A DNA stretch of 64,000 nt from Periplaneta americana (lineage: Eukaryota; Arthropoda; Insecta; Blattodea; Blattidae), in assembly GCF_040183065.1 (NCBI RefSeq), contig NW_027185502.1:3213501-3277500 (forward strand). The letters run 5' to 3'. The translations under genes and the position numbers were made by a program. The notes under the pieces were generated by a model. The model searched no databases and was not told where the DNA came from. It saw nothing but the letters and a program-made list of their open reading frames with translations. Shown here one piece after another: positions 63,741 through 64,000 of the stretch. How positions within the stretch are numbered: position 1 is the first letter of the stretch; each line of letters starts with the position of its first letter.

Positions 63741-64000
63741 TTTCCACACATTCAGCAATATCGCAGAAATTATGAAAGGTATAAAAAATATACCCTTACC
63801 CTTTTTTATTCTTTATCTTATTAGGAACAAAAAAGTTTATTAGGACAATTGTTGTAGAACCGACCTGAGACAAGTTACAGAGAAGAAGAGAAATAAGTGT
63901 CTGTTACGTCATACATCTTGAAATGGCGACTTCACACAGATTCAGACTAAACACCTCTCACTCATAAGCTGTGCATGCTCAGCAGTCATGCTTTCCTTCA
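63741..64000. other. Intergenic DNA to window end
   Basis: Nothing recognised. Confidence 0.4.

Overview
This is about 64 kb of AT-rich animal nuclear DNA packed with transposons. It also holds an 8.4-kb block of insect mitochondrial DNA. That block reads with the invertebrate mitochondrial code (TGA = Trp, AGA = Ser) and has the ancestral insect gene order, so the host is an insect. The LINE C-terminal tails and tRNA-derived SINEs resemble families I associate with cockroaches and termites (Blattodea); that placement is an inference from memory.

Layout. 1-10 kb: gene-free DNA with a hAT-like end, an inverted tRNA-SINE pair (2856-3576), a pogo-type element (4219-4735), a Penelope tail, LINE and hAT remnants and a 237-bp MITE with very long terminal inverted repeats (9094-9330). 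10.3-14.1 kb: a Ty3/Gypsy polyprotein with an open frame of 1241 codons but no recognisable LTRs or capsid. About 14.46-22.83 kb: the mitochondrial segment (control region, 12S, Val, 16S, Leu, ND1, Ser, CytB, ND6, Pro, Thr, ND4L, ND4, His, start of ND5). ND1, CytB, ND6 and ND4L are intact, ND4 has a 2-base deletion, and ND5 stops at a junction with a GCT-rich block (22.83-23.54 kb). 24-32 kb: a three-copy 165-bp tandem repeat, then three Penelope-like fragments with a LINE ORF1 piece wedged between two of them, then a decayed LINE reverse transcriptase.

32-46 kb holds the best host-gene candidates. One is a minus-strand exon (about 34517-35178, open to 35302) for a possible secreted protein with Pro/Met/Ala repeats and an acidic tail; its splice donor and intron are duplicated 2.1 kb away. 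The other is a pair of phase-compatible minus-strand exons (45979-46052 and 45692-45810). Between them lie a nearly intact Mutator-like transposase (37052-38775) and a three-level nest: a DUF7869-type gene (39378-42488) split by a piggyBac-like element at a TTAA site (39839-42126), which itself carries a SINE with a 13-bp target duplication (41429-41679).

46-64 kb is mostly interspersed repeats: LINE RNase H and C-terminal fragments, several tRNA-derived SINEs (two in a tail-to-tail palindrome at 54811-55618), a pogo/Tigger-like element with a CENP-B-type helix-turn-helix relic (57564-58240), and a LINE reverse transcriptase split by a 2.4-kb hAT-like transposon (59922-62328). No CRISPR, bacterial operon or nuclear rRNA gene is present. 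All family names rest on motif recognition by eye; no database search was run.
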